A stretch of DNA of 64,000 nt from Caenorhabditis elegans (taxonomy: Eukaryota; Nematoda; Chromadorea; Rhabditida; Rhabditidae). The notes beneath the pieces are model-generated. The model did no database searches. It was not told the origin of the DNA and worked only from the letters and a program-made list of their open reading frames with translations. The stretch is from NCBI RefSeq assembly GCF_000002985.6, contig NC_003281.10, positions 9,238,001-9,302,000 of the forward strand, written 5' to 3'. Positions 1-11,117 of this stretch are shown piece after piece. Every line of letters begins with the position of its first letter. Position 1 is the stretch's first letter. Position numbers and translations under genes: made by a program.

Positions 1-2376
1 AAACATCGATATGTGCCATTTTCATTTTTTTTATTTCCTGGTTTTCGTTCAATTTTATGCTTTAGGCTGCTGAGTCCCACAAAAACACTTTTTTTGTAGA
101 AAAGAATGCAACAATAATTTGTGCGAAGATTGCATGGAAGAAAGGAAAAAAAGCAACACAAAAAATAGAAGAGGAATGCAAGGCAGTTGCCGTCAACTTG
201 ACGGGCGGGAGGGAAAATGCAAGAACGACAGGGCAGGAGGGTCTTGAAATGGCACTTTGTGTATATATTAGAAACGGGGAATTCTGGAGGAGGAGAAGCA
301 CAAAATGAGCACAGGAAGGAAGGAGAGAACAGAGCAAGACGAGTCTTTCAAAGGAGAAGAGGGCCTAATTTCAATGAGCTGCGCTTGGTCAAAGACTTCT
401 CGAAAATCAATGCAGACAGAGGGAAAGAGAGAGAGAGAGAGAGCGAGTGAAGAACAGGTGCTAGGCTTCATATCTAGAGCTGATAGTGTGAACTTATGTT
501 TTCAGTGATGCATTTGAAAAATTCATACACAATTTCAGTTTTTTTTGAGTCTCTAAATTATTTTTTCCAGATTCTAACCAATATTTTAAATAAAACTGAG
601 TTTTTCCACAATAATAATTAAAACACTACAGACCTCTACAGAAAACTACAATCAAGTGATCATAATAGGATCATGCTCCCCCACAAATTAGATGAACACA
701 GAGCACAAAAATAAGAAAAACAGCTATCCAGACAGGCAGACATATCGGTCACACGAAGGGACAAAGAAGGGAAGAAAAGTATTCGTGAGCACAAACAACA
801 ACCCATCACTTTGTTTGTGCAAAATAAAGACCTAGTGAAACTGCTTCCACGAAAGCGACTGCCGTCTTGAATTGCGAAGGACCCACCCGCGGCGGTTCTC
901 ATTGTTTTTTGGAGCAACTAGAATTCGAAATGAACGGAACCGAAGATGAAAATAATAATTTGAAAAGATCGATGAGAAAGAGGGTTTTCCATCGCGGCTT
1001 TGAGACAGACAGCGATCATTGAAAATGGATATTTGTAGTGCAAACTCCTTGCGCGCCAACACAACAGCTAGCGTGGTGAACAAATCGGAGGAGTGTGTGA
1101 AATGTTTTGGAAATATTCAGAGACATATTGATGTTTATAAATTTGATTATTTCTCGAGCGCTAGAGAAAATCTTGATTTCAGAAATGATGCTGGTTGACA
1201 CAAACGCCAAATGGCAACAGCTGAACTCTACTGGAAAAAAGCCTAGCTATGACGCAAATGGTTTTCAAGAATATCCAGGTACGCTTCGAGAGATATCACC
1301 ATGGCATGCTCATATTATAGGTTAAGAACAAAGACGGCCTTTCTGAATATGACATGAGGAAGAGGAGGAGAAAATTTTATATACACTCAATAAATCAGAT
1401 TTATACTAATTTAGTCCGTTCAAACTAAACATTTTTATTCTAGACAGCTTCACATCAGCAGATATAAGAAGTAAAAAATTTGAAACAATTTAAATAGGTA
1501 TAATCAGAATCAATGTCTTGACTCACTATTACGCTAACATAGGAATTAAATATTACTCCGACGCAAAATTTCCGTAATTTTGCGTTAAAAATACGGTATC
1601 CGGTCTCGGCACGAAATATGTTGTTAAATACAAGAATGTGCGCGCCTTTAAAGAGTACCGTTCTTTTAGCGTAAGAAACGCAAGATTTCGAGTATGGACA
1701 ATATCAAAACTGGATGACAAATTAAAGAATGATCGCTTTCGTTTTCGAAGAACAGATTTTTAAACTTTTTTCACAACTTTAATACTATTTGACAAAGATA
1801 GAATCGAAAATACGCAACACGGAAGAATATAACAAATGACACAAAAACAGAACCGTCGAACTGATTACTGTGTGATTGATTGGTTTAGTGCGAACAAGTG
1901 TTTGTCCAAATGTTCCAACCGGATCGCCGATTTGTCTCTTTCCTCTCACCACGAAATAGAAAAACAAACATTAGGTTTATCAAAACTGACCAATGTCTTT
2001 GATCTTATCAAGCTACTACTCTCAATCTACCACCTTCGGAGAAAAGTGAACATAGGAAATGGAAGAAGAGGGAGCATGGACATCATAACTAGTAGAGAAA
2101 AAAGCGAAACAAAAACCACAAACTCTGTGCGATGGGCAAAACCAACGGAGAAGTGAGTTGAGAGAAGGCAGGGAGAGCGTGTCAGGGAGAGAGTATGAGG
2201 AAAACATGCCGCCTGGAGAGTCGCAGAGAGTGCTGCGTCTTTTCTGCGTCTATCCAAAAGACGATAGTATTTTCCAGCCAGCTAGCATGACTGCCACTTT
2301 TATTTCCTCTTCTCTTTTTTCTACGTAGTCACCCATATACACTCAAATCTTAAAATTTAAATTTTCAGCACTGAAA
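1..2376. other. Gene-free left flank
   Basis: I see no supportable gene here. Bases 60-480 are purine-rich with a short GA microsatellite at about 424-447. The open frames are short, overlap on both strands and have no convincing splice signals. A dispersed repeat lies around 1561-1710 (listed separately). The last few hundred bases presumably hold the promoter of the gene starting at 2377. Confidence 0.5.
1561..1710. repeat. Dispersed repeat with palindromic head
   Basis: The segment opens with a perfect 10 bp palindrome, ACGCAAAATT then AATTTTGCGT around a 5 base loop (1561-1585). It continues with a GGTCTCGGCACG block near 1600 and a CGCGCCTTTAAAGAGTAC block near 1640. I recall these blocks as common high-copy intergenic repeats of C. 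elegans; that is memory, not a search. No coding capacity. Confidence 0.5.
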
Positions 2377-4196
2377 ATGTTCGAACGGCAAACTGGAAAT
2401 GGGAATGGCAACAAAATGAATATGAGGATAGTGATTCTCGATGAATTGTTGAGCAGAGAAATGGATGGAAGCAACGATGGATCGTCAGCAAGAGTTAGTT
2501 CTTTTTAAAAATTGTGAACAGTGTTGGATGATGCATTATGACAATCAACTGATTTAATTTAAACATTGCCCTGCAAAAAGTGTGAATTTTAATCGAGTTT
2601 TTTGTGGAGGATGAAAAAGAGTTAAATTTTGCTAAAAAAGCAACAAAAAACTCACACCGGAAAAAGAAATTGGGAAAATTTCAGGTAAATTCATTGAAGC
2701 ACGTGATAAAAAGGAACAAAATGGATATGGCAGACGATGCACCATCTTCGTTGGATCTAATGAGACGGGTATGGACTGTTAATGTTTCAAGTAATTAAAA
2801 TGAAAATTATTCAGATTTTCCAAGCGGAAATATCGAGAGAAATCCATCAGATTATGGAGAGGCATACTAGAACAACGCTATTACCAGCTATCGAAAATCT
2901 CCGCAAAAATGGGCATGTTGTTGACGAATCAGTTTTGAATGGTTTGTACTGTAACATTTTGGAGGCTGCAAAGAAGCCATATCAAAAAGATCCGGAGCCT
3001 ATGCCACCGATTTGTACAAATGGAAATGGGTTCCTTGATATCAACAGTCAAGAACATGAGAATAATTTAAAGGTAATTCAAATCTCAAATCGAATAAAGA
3101 ATGAAAAACTATATTTTTCAATTCTAGAAAATATCTGGAAAATTTTCGCCGACTGTTTTCAAAAAAGGACCTTTCAAAACTATTTTAATAGATACAACGG
3201 AAGTAATTAAAGCAAATTTTGGCGACGATTTCAAAACTTTAATCACTACGGCGTGGTTAAAAAATACAAAACAAAGTATATCAAAAATGCTGATATTTTC
3301 AGAGAGGATACGAATCGGATAGCTCAGACGTGTCTGGAGTCAGCCACTGCTCCGATGCTAAAAGACGACGAGGTCGTCCACGTAAAGATGAAGAAGCATA
3401 TCGACTAGAAATGACGCCACCGACAATGAACGAAGTCATTCGGTGGAATCCGGACAGAATCGATGTGAACACCCGTTTTATAACGGCGACAAAAATTGCG
3501 CAAGTGATGGGAATGCCCCCGTCGATTCTGTTCAACAAGTATCCACGAATGTTTAGAGTAAGTAACTGGAAATCGGCAATTTTCAAAAACTGTTCTACCG
3601 TTTTAGTATTCCTGCGATGAAGATGACAAAAATATTCTACATGAGCAAAATCTTCTCATCAGGGCACCCGGTAGATGCTATCTTCTGGTTGCAGAAGATG
3701 CTCGTCAGCTAGTTCCCTCCACTTACTTGTAAGTTTTTTCTACAAATTTAAAAGAGAAAACCAAAGAAAAATATAAAGGAAATGATTATCCTACTCCAAC
3801 AAAACTCTCCGAAAAATAATTATTGCTCTAAATCGCATCGCGCTTCGCCGAGCAGCACTTCCCTCACCTACCGATCAAAAATAACAGATTACAACGAAAC
3901 AGGTAGAAAAGAAGTAGAAAATATCTAGAAATGAGAGAAAAATTGGTTGATAATAAAAAAAAGTCCGTAAAAAGATAGCAATTAAAATTAGAGCGATTGT
4001 CCACGAGAAAATTGTGAGAATATTCAGAGAGTTCTATAAATTTTTGAAAATTTAGCATTTTTATTTCAGCCAAGATGTCCTCAACGTCTCATTCCTCATC
4101 TCCGAGCCACTGCTATCAAAAATTCGCCAAAAAGCGGCATCAACCTACGAGAAGTACAAAGTCTTTCTGCCCACACAACCGAATAATTATCTCTGA
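2377..4196 (+). CDS. DNTTIP1 (TdIF1)-like protein, MiDAC-type HDAC complex subunit
   Basis: Six exons: 2377-2493, 2685-2768, 2815-3072, 3303-3557, 3607-3728, 4070-4196. Lengths and phases join to 320 codons plus stop, close to vertebrate DNTTIP1 (about 330 residues). The N-terminal part carries a helical segment (EISREIHQIMERHTRTTLLP) of the type that dimerises and binds class I HDACs in this family. The fourth exon has a basic AT-hook-like RRRGRPRK motif followed by the conserved block around NPDRIDVNTRFITATKIAQVMG, and the C-terminal part follows. In vertebrates the protein is a nuclear scaffold of the mitotic HDAC complex; the same role here is inferred from family. An acceptor at 2361-2368, 8 bases before the ATG, fits SL1 trans-splicing and supports this start. 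C. elegans has a named homologue, but I am not sure of its symbol. Confidence 0.85.
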
Positions 4197-4974
4197 AATG
4201 TTTCTAGTCGTTTTTGTATTTTAAAGCACATTCCCAATTCTGAATACTTTTCTGAAATCCATGAAATGGAACTTGAATCCAGTTTTCACTAAAACGACCT
4301 CATACACTTTCTCTCGTATCCTCAAAATATCTATGACATTATCATTAGCTTCGCTAGTTTCATTTCTTTCAAATATTATGCATTCTTAAATTCCGATACC
4401 CGCGTGCAAAAGTGCTCTATTGAGCAACTTTGGGATCATATGTACACACCAATGCCCTTTTCCCAAATCTTTTCCTGTCCTTTTCTCTAAAAACAATAAA
4501 TCCATGCCTATTCCAGTATGACCCCTTTGAAGCAGATATAATCGCACAAACATATACACATAGCTCGGATAAATGTAGAAAAAGAAGAAAAGAAGTATAA
4601 GTAGATAGATGCTTTCCGGCAATTATCCACCGCACCGTAGTCTTCACCAACTGAGACTGCGTCGTTAGGAGACGCCGACATGATTCAGAAGCAGAATTTG
4701 GAAGAAAAACGACGATGATATTGAGGCTGGCACACATACACCGGAATATTCGACATGCCACCACATCTAGATTCCAAGGCAATCTCTACCTCTTCCCATT
4801 CTTTCGGTTTTTTTGTTCTGACAAGAAAAGTGGATAGCTACGGGCTCAATGAGCTGATTTTATTTTTAAATATCTTAAAACTATACTAGATTCATGTGTT
4901 TTCAGGTCCATATTCCAAATTAGTCGAAAAGCTGATCCCGCTACGGTTTACTCGAATCTCAACAATTTTTAGCC
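4197..4974 (+). promoter_or_regulatory. dat-1 upstream interval (dopaminergic promoter)
   Basis: These 778 bases separate the DNTTIP1-like stop codon from the dat-1 ATG. They contain the 3' UTR of the upstream gene and, by established work on dat-1, the compact promoter that drives expression in CEP, ADE and PDE dopamine neurons under the ETS factor AST-1 with homeodomain partners. Two CCGGAA cores are visible, CCGGAAA on the minus strand at 4613-4619 and CCGGAA on the plus strand at 4741-4746, and are candidate ETS sites. Which site is functional cannot be told from sequence. An acceptor-like TTTTTAG at 4966-4972, 2 bases before the ATG, looks like a trans-splice site. Confidence 0.6.
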
Positions 4975-7900
4975 ATGCAGTTGGTGCCTACAGGTATTTC
5001 GTTTTTTGCCCGACTCTTATTTATCTGTAGACTTTCGTTATAAAACAAAGCTATCTTTCTGAAATTGTTATTACGTAGACGCCTCAAGATGAGAATCTTC
5101 GCCAAATCTTACGCACATGGGTCTCGCCACGCAAACAAAGAATATGATACAATAGCGGTCTGCAAATTGACATGAGTTACAGTAATTCGTTCTCCGCGTG
5201 GCGAGACCCGCGGCTAAAGTTCTCATCCTTAGAGACCAACGTAACACTCTGGGTATAGTATAACTTACCATTAAAATTTTTTTTTAAGTTTTATAATTCT
5301 TCACAGGGTTTAACATTAGATTAAAAATTAGTCGGTGACTTCTAACTAAAGTTAAAATCAAATCTTCAGACGATCCCGACGAAAAAATCGGTCGGACGTC
5401 TAATGGCATGCAAAATGCAACTCTTCCTATTGATGGACCAGTTAATACAGAACCCAAAGATCCAGCAAGAGAACAGTGGTCTGGAAAGGTAAGATCCATC
5501 TTGCCTGTAATTCTACATATGAACCCATCTTTTCAGCTGGACTTCCTTCTCTCAGTTGTCGGGTTTGCTGTAGATTTGGGAAATATATGGCGATTTCCAT
5601 ATCTTTGCTTCAAAAATGGAGGAGGAGTATTTCTGATTCCTTATTCTATAATGGTCCTGTTGACAGGAGTTCCACTATTCTACATGGAGTTGTGCCTCGG
5701 CCAGTATTATAGAAAAGGAGCAATCACAACTTGGGGAAGAATATGTCCGTTGTTCAAAGGAATCGGATATTGTGTTATTTTAACCGCATTCTATGTGGAT
5801 TTCTTTTATAATGTGATCCTTGCCTGGGGGCTTCATTATTTATATACTTCATTCAGGTGAGGACAAAATATGCTTATTTTAGGTATTATAAAGACATAGT
5901 AAAACCAAATAATTTTTAAATCTTATAAATTTTTACCGCCATAATTTGGAAAACTATTGCAATTAATGTCAAAAATCTTGTCTAAGTCTACCAAAAATGA
6001 CTAAAGTTCTACAAAGCCTCTGGTAAAATTTCAAGAAAAAAATTACAGTTTTTTTAAAACTTGATACTAATTATTTTTAGATATCTATTCGGATATCTTG
6101 CCAATGCTATACCAGAAAAATTTTAAAAACCACCATTCCTTTTAATTTTGCCATATTCACTTTATTTTCAGTTTTAACCTGCCATGGGCATCCTGTAACA
6201 ACAGTTATAACTCTCCTGCTTGTTACGAACCACACTGGTCAGAAGACGGAACAGCAATGTGTCGAAGTGCAAATCAATCTGTCTCAGCTGAAAAGATTTC
6301 AGCTGCTGAAGAATACTTTTAGTAATTTCTAAACTTTTTTGATAATTTCTAAAAAAAATATATATGTTTCAGTAAGGGATTTCTGGGGCTCCATGAAGCA
6401 AATGCACCGAACTCTCACGTTATTCGAAGTGTCACCGATCTGGGAAATGTACGTTGGGACATTGCTGTAAGTATACAAAAATTAATGAATGAAATTTGAA
6501 AATTCTAATTTAAAGCTTTCCCTCTTCGTTGTGTATCTCATTTGCTACTTTTCAATGTGGAAAGGAATCCATACTTCTGGAAAAGTTGTCTGGTTTACTG
6601 CTCTATTTCCATATGTTGTACTGGGAATTCTATTCATTCGTGGAGTGACTCTACCCGGATGGCAAAACGGAATCGAATATTATCTTCGACCCAACTTTGA
6701 AATGCTCAAGGTTTCGAGTTTCAGATAGAAAAATTCAAATTTCAAGCTTTGTAGAGACCATCGGTCTGGCAAGATGCTGCCACGCAAGTATTTTTCTCAT
6801 TAGGGCCAGGATTCGGAGTTCTCATGGCATACTCGTCATATAATGATTTCCATAATAATGTATATGTGTAAGTTTTGGAATTTTTGAATTACAATTTTTT
6901 TGAAATTTTTACAGGGATGCTCTTTTCACATCATTCATCAATTGTGCAACATCATTTCTCTCAGGGTTTGTGATTTTCTCCGTACTCGGCTACATGTCCT
7001 GCAAATCTGGAAAACCAATTGAAGCAGTTGCTCAAGAAGGCCCTGGACTAGTATTTGTAGTCTATCCAGAAGCACTCTCAACAATGCCATATGCTCCATT
7101 CTGGTCTGTGCTCTTTTTCTTAATGCTCATGACACTTGGCCTTGATTCTTCAGTAAGTCTGAATCGTAAGAAAACCTATAGCAGATTATTTTAGTTCGGA
7201 GGATCTGAAGCTATCATCACCGGCCTTTCAGATGAATTTCCAATATTGAAAAAGAACAGAGAAGTGTTCGTTGGTTGTTTGTTTGCTTTTTACATGGTAA
7301 TTGGAATTGCTATGTGTACAGAGGTAACCTTTTCACCGAAAACTATCTTCATCAAAAATTTTTGAAGGGTGGAATTCTAATCATGGAATGGCTCATCATC
7401 TATGGAACTACATGGGGCTTATTGATTGCAGTGTTCTGTGAAGCAATGGTCATTGCATACATCTACGGTAGGTGTGCTCTGAATCTCAAAATTTCCAAAA
7501 TTTCACAGGTCTGCGACAATTTGTTCATGACGTCAAAGAGATGATGGGATTCCGCCCGGGAAATTATTGGAAGTTTTGCTGGAGCTGTGCCGCACCATTC
7601 ATTTTATTGGTAAGAGTCTGGTTTTTGGCGCCAACTGCGTTGGCCCAAACTTTTCAAGTGTCGTTTTGAATTTGCACCAGAACTTGACAAAAAATGGATC
7701 ACACTTGATTCAAACTTGGCGCTTTTAACAACATTTGCACTCACAAACTTTTTATTAAAAAATAAATTTTACATCTTTTCCAATAGGAAGGTGTGGCAAT
7801 TTTCTATATGTAGCGGAAAAAGTATTTACAACATCATCCAACATGACCAAATTACCAATATTCCAGTCGATGATCACTTCCAACTTCATCAATTATCAAG

Positions 7901-8576
7901 CCTTGACCTACCAGGACTACACATACCCAACCGCGGCAAACGTTATAGGAATTATTTTTGCGCTCTCAGGCGCCTCATTTATTCCATTGGTAGGAATCTA
8001 CAAATTCGTCAATGCGAGGGGGAACACGATATCTGAGGTCAGTGATTAAAACAATAATTGGGTTGAGATCAGGTTCGAACTGTATTAGTCATATACCTAA
8101 AATCTGTGAATTCGATTTCGGAATATGCCATATGTTATAAGTTGGATTTTTTAAAATTTATTGGTAATGTCAACCATTCCGAGCAGAAATCAGTCTCGAA
8201 AGCGTAGGATAGAATGAAATAGTTAGATATGAAGCACTGTTTTGGTCTTACTTTCTGGCAAAATTTTGCAACTCTCTCCCAGAATTTTGAAAATTTCTGC
8301 AAAAAAAATTTCAGCGTACTGACAAAGCTGTCTACCAAATTTCTGCAACGTTTTGCAACTAAACTCCAAAACAAAGTTGACAACGAACACCGTTCTCTCA
8401 ATTGGAACATTTTAATACTAAAATATATTAACTAATACATTTCAAACACACTTAAAGCTTGTGTATTTTTTTTTCAGAAATGGCAACGAGTCACAATGCC
8501 TTATCGAAAAAGGCCGAATCAAACAGAATATATTCCAATTCCAACCACTCAACCGCACTCTGACATAATGCTATGA
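4975..8576 (+). CDS. dat-1: Sodium-dependent dopamine transporter DAT-1
   Basis: Thirteen exons: 4975-4993, 5370-5488, 5537-5856, 6172-6321, 6373-6466, 6516-6710, 6755-6867, 6915-7152, 7195-7323, 7368-7467, 7509-7609, 7867-8037, 8478-8576. They sum to 615 codons plus stop, the usual length for an SLC6 monoamine carrier. It takes released dopamine back into dopaminergic neurons using the Na+/Cl- gradient. TM1 carries the amine-binding aspartate (Asp59 in [13 protein letters not shown]). A large second extracellular loop has two cysteines and N-glycosylation sequons (NNS, NQS), and about twelve hydrophobic segments follow. The tiny first exon encodes MQLVPT. I recognise the assembled protein as C. 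elegans DAT-1. Two acceptors are atypical (ending AAAG at 6515 and GAAG at 7367), but family alignment requires them. Intron 2 is only 48 bases and open in frame. Confidence 0.97.
5083..5231. repeat. Inverted repeat in dat-1 intron 1
   Basis: A 14 bp perfect arm, GGGTCTCGCCACGC at about 5127-5140, is matched by GCGTGGCGAGACCC at about 5196-5209. The similarity continues outward imperfectly: GATGAGAATCTT on the left pairs with AAAGTTCTCATC on the right. The whole first intron is 376 bases, so this fold-back fills nearly half of it. It looks like a degenerate MITE; no coding capacity. Confidence 0.6.
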
Positions 8577-8764
8577 ACATAGGTGTCTTCCACTTTCATT
8601 ATCCTAGTTTCACTCGTTTACACTTTCATATTACACCACCACTTTCCTTCCTTTAGTTCTCTCTGATATCCTCTTCTGTTCCTTTTCTCTTTGATCTTTT
8701 TTTTTTCATCTCTATTTACACTTTTAAATATTTATCTTTTCTCTTTTTTCTAAATTTCATTTAC

Positions 8765-8787
8765 AATAAAGTTACCCGCCTAATAAA
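8765..8787 (+). terminator. dat-1 poly(A) signals
   Basis: Two AATAAA hexamers, at 8765-8770 and 8782-8787, lie about 190-210 bases after the dat-1 stop codon in a pyrimidine-rich 3' UTR. Either could direct cleavage just downstream. Confidence 0.7.
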
Positions 8788-9643
8788 GTTCTCTAAAACT
8801 ACATCCCAAACAACTTAACTTGGAAAAAAGATGTACAGTAACCGGTTATTCCGTGTTTTGTCGTTCTTTTTTCAGACATCTCATTACACCTCAAACCCGC
8901 TATTCTAGTTGTAATTGTCTGACATTTTGCCCATTAAGATTTTGATTGAAACGTTGGCACGGTCCTAGGAATCATTGGTTCTTTGTAAAGATCAAAGATA
9001 TCGAGAAAAATTTCACATTCGGTAGGTAAAGACTTCCAGTTTTAGTGTAATTATTTGTTTGCTACATTAACAAAACATTTCAAAAAAGAAAATCATATTA
9101 GTTTTTTTAAATTTGAAGTATTATAAGGAAATCGCTTTGACAGACATTTGAAATTCTCCGCAAAATGTTTGCAAAGCCCTGGCTAAAACTTGGTAACTTA
9201 TTCAAGCTGTTATTGCAAACTGGCCCTTGAAATAAATTTGCCAAAATTAGTCATGAAGTTGCCTTAAATGATGATTTATTAAGTCAATCTTAACAAATTC
9301 CCAATATTCAATCACATTTTTTGTGTGACATTTTATTACCCATCTCATCTCGTTGACCCTTCTCTCATCTCTCCATCTGTCTATCTTATTCCAGGTGTTC
9401 TTTCTCTAGTCATTTCCCGCATTTGTTGCTCTGCACACTGACCAACCTGTCTGTGTTCTTCTTTCCCTCCCCTCTTCTCCTTTCGTTCTTACCTTCCGTT
9501 CAATGTGAATAATCAATTGTTCTAGGGTCCGGAACCAAAAAAAAAACAAATAATCGGTTTAGTACAAAAACTGATTTTATATAATTTGATTCAATTAGAA
9601 GATTTTCCTATAGATTAGTAAATCATCATTTCTGGTTATTACG
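8788..9643. other. Intergenic, dat-1 to first RING gene
   Basis: About 0.85 kb with no gene. It holds pyrimidine-rich tracts (9340-9500) and a stretch around 9170-9260 rich in degenerate CTTGGCAAAC-like words that recur elsewhere in the window. The promoter of the RING gene at 9644 presumably lies here. Confidence 0.5.
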
Positions 9644-10569
9644 ATGCGTGACGAAGATTTTTGCTGTGCGGTTTGCTTGGATTTTTTTGTGGAGGTAAGT
9701 GCTTACTGTTTTTTTCTTAAACAATTAGAGTAGCACCGGAAGAAAATTAACAAAAATCATTTGAACGGTGCGGAGATTGCCTAAAGCTTCTCAAATATTG
9801 CTTGGAATGTTTCAGTCGGAATTTCGCCACTCAAAATTTTGAGTCGACCAAAATAAGTTTTTTTCCACGAATTTTGTATGTTATTTAATTATGTCTCAAA
9901 TATACGTATTTGAACATTTTTTGGGCTTTAACATGCAATAATTATCTAAATTTCTTAAAAATCCTAATTTTCGAGAGTCTGGCAATCTACCAAAACCTTG
10001 ACTGGAAATTTCAAGAAAGTATATTACATGTTCCAGCCTTGCATAATAGAATGTGGTCATTCTTATTGTCGATTTTGTATCGAAAGTCACCTGAATATCA
10101 ATGAAAAGTGCCCACTGTGCAGAGCTCATACTGGAAATCCAATCAGAAATCGGTAAGTCGAAGACCATTTTCTTATAATAAATTATTATTTCAGACAACT
10201 CGAGTCATTAACAATGAGCTATGTGAGTTCTCGAAATATATCCACTGAATATTATGAACGAATGAAATCTTATCAAAAGAAACTATTGCTTCAAAATCGA
10301 GCACTTGTAATTATTTGGACTGAGTTGAATAAAAGGCCAGGACATTCTACGGAACTATGTAATCTAGTACGGGTGAGTTAACAAAATTAATGCTTTTTTC
10401 ATAAAAGTTAAAAGTTTTACCATAAATTCAGAATGTACAAGATGAAGAACTGAAATCGGAGATTATGTGGCAAGTAAAGCAACAAGTTGGAGTAGGATTA
10501 GAACACACTGGAGACCTCCAAGAGGAGAACGTAACAATTCGATTAAAAAATTCTTCAAGTCAACAATAA
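9644..10569 (+). CDS. Small RING-finger (C3HC4) protein, first of pair
   Basis: Four exons: 9644-9694, 10037-10152, 10195-10372, 10432-10569, giving 160 residues. The RING sits at the very N-terminus: Cys8, Cys11, Cys23, His25, Cys28, Cys31, Cys42, Cys45, with classical C3HC4 spacing (x2, x11, x1, x2, x2, x10, x2). The rest is a mostly charged helical tail without membrane segments and with no domain I recognise. A RING of this kind normally recruits an E2 enzyme, so an E3 ubiquitin ligase is likely, substrate unknown. The second exon (116 bases, phase 0 in and 2 out, starting right after Val-Glu) is identical in length and phase to the RING exon of the gene at 13659, which marks them as paralogues. 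No symbol is assigned. Confidence 0.8.
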
Positions 10570-10768
10570 CCAAATCTGTATTTTTATGTAAATATTTGAA
10601 TGAAATATTTGTACATTTATATCCATTGTCCACTTTTTGTTTACCAATCACCTACTCATCAATTTTTGTATGCACAAGGTTAGATAATTTACACTGATGA
10701 TCTTAAAGTCCAGAGAGAATAGCTGTTAGAAAAAGACCTATTAAAATATAAAATCAGACTTGCGTTGA

Positions 10769-11074
10769 ATGATTCTCGAATGTAATATTAACTTTGCTTG
10801 GCTTTTTATAATTTTAAAAGTCGATAAAACCGAAACAACAATACCAGTAATGAAAGAATCGTATGAACATATGAAATATACAAGACGCAAAATTGAAATA
10901 TTGAGGAAAATAAAAAGTTACTTATACACTTATTCACTTAACTTCCTTCTAGACTGCCATATATCTTATCGTGAACTTGTACTTGGTTTGAAAAACTTAA
11001 TTACTAGAACAAAAATTAAACTTCGTTCACTTAGAATTTGTAAAAAACGCCCCATATTTAGTCAAGGAGTTTGA
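10769..11074 (+). CDS. Uncertain small ORF downstream of RING gene
   Basis: An open frame of 101 codons, lysine- and arginine-rich towards the C-terminus, with an AATAAA at 11112-11117 shortly after its stop. I do not recognise it. It may be an independent small gene, a decayed exon of the RING family, or simply part of a long 3' UTR of the gene ending at 10569, since no nearer poly(A) signal for that gene is obvious. Codon use is more AT-rich than in the neighbouring exons, which argues against coding. Confidence 0.2.
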   Translation: MILECNINFAWLFIILKVDKTETTIPVMKESYEHMKYTRRKIEILRKIKSYLYTYSLNFLLDCHISYRELVLGLKNLITRTKIKLRSLRICKKRPIFSQGV

Positions 11075-11117
11075 TATTTAATTGAAAATCTGTTTCAAAT
11101 AGGTTCCAAATAATAAA

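Noticed and set aside
8037..9644. dat-1 and the following RING gene as an operon
   Set aside because: More than 1 kb separates the dat-1 stop from the next start, far above the usual 100-400 base operon spacing, and there is no SL2-type context.
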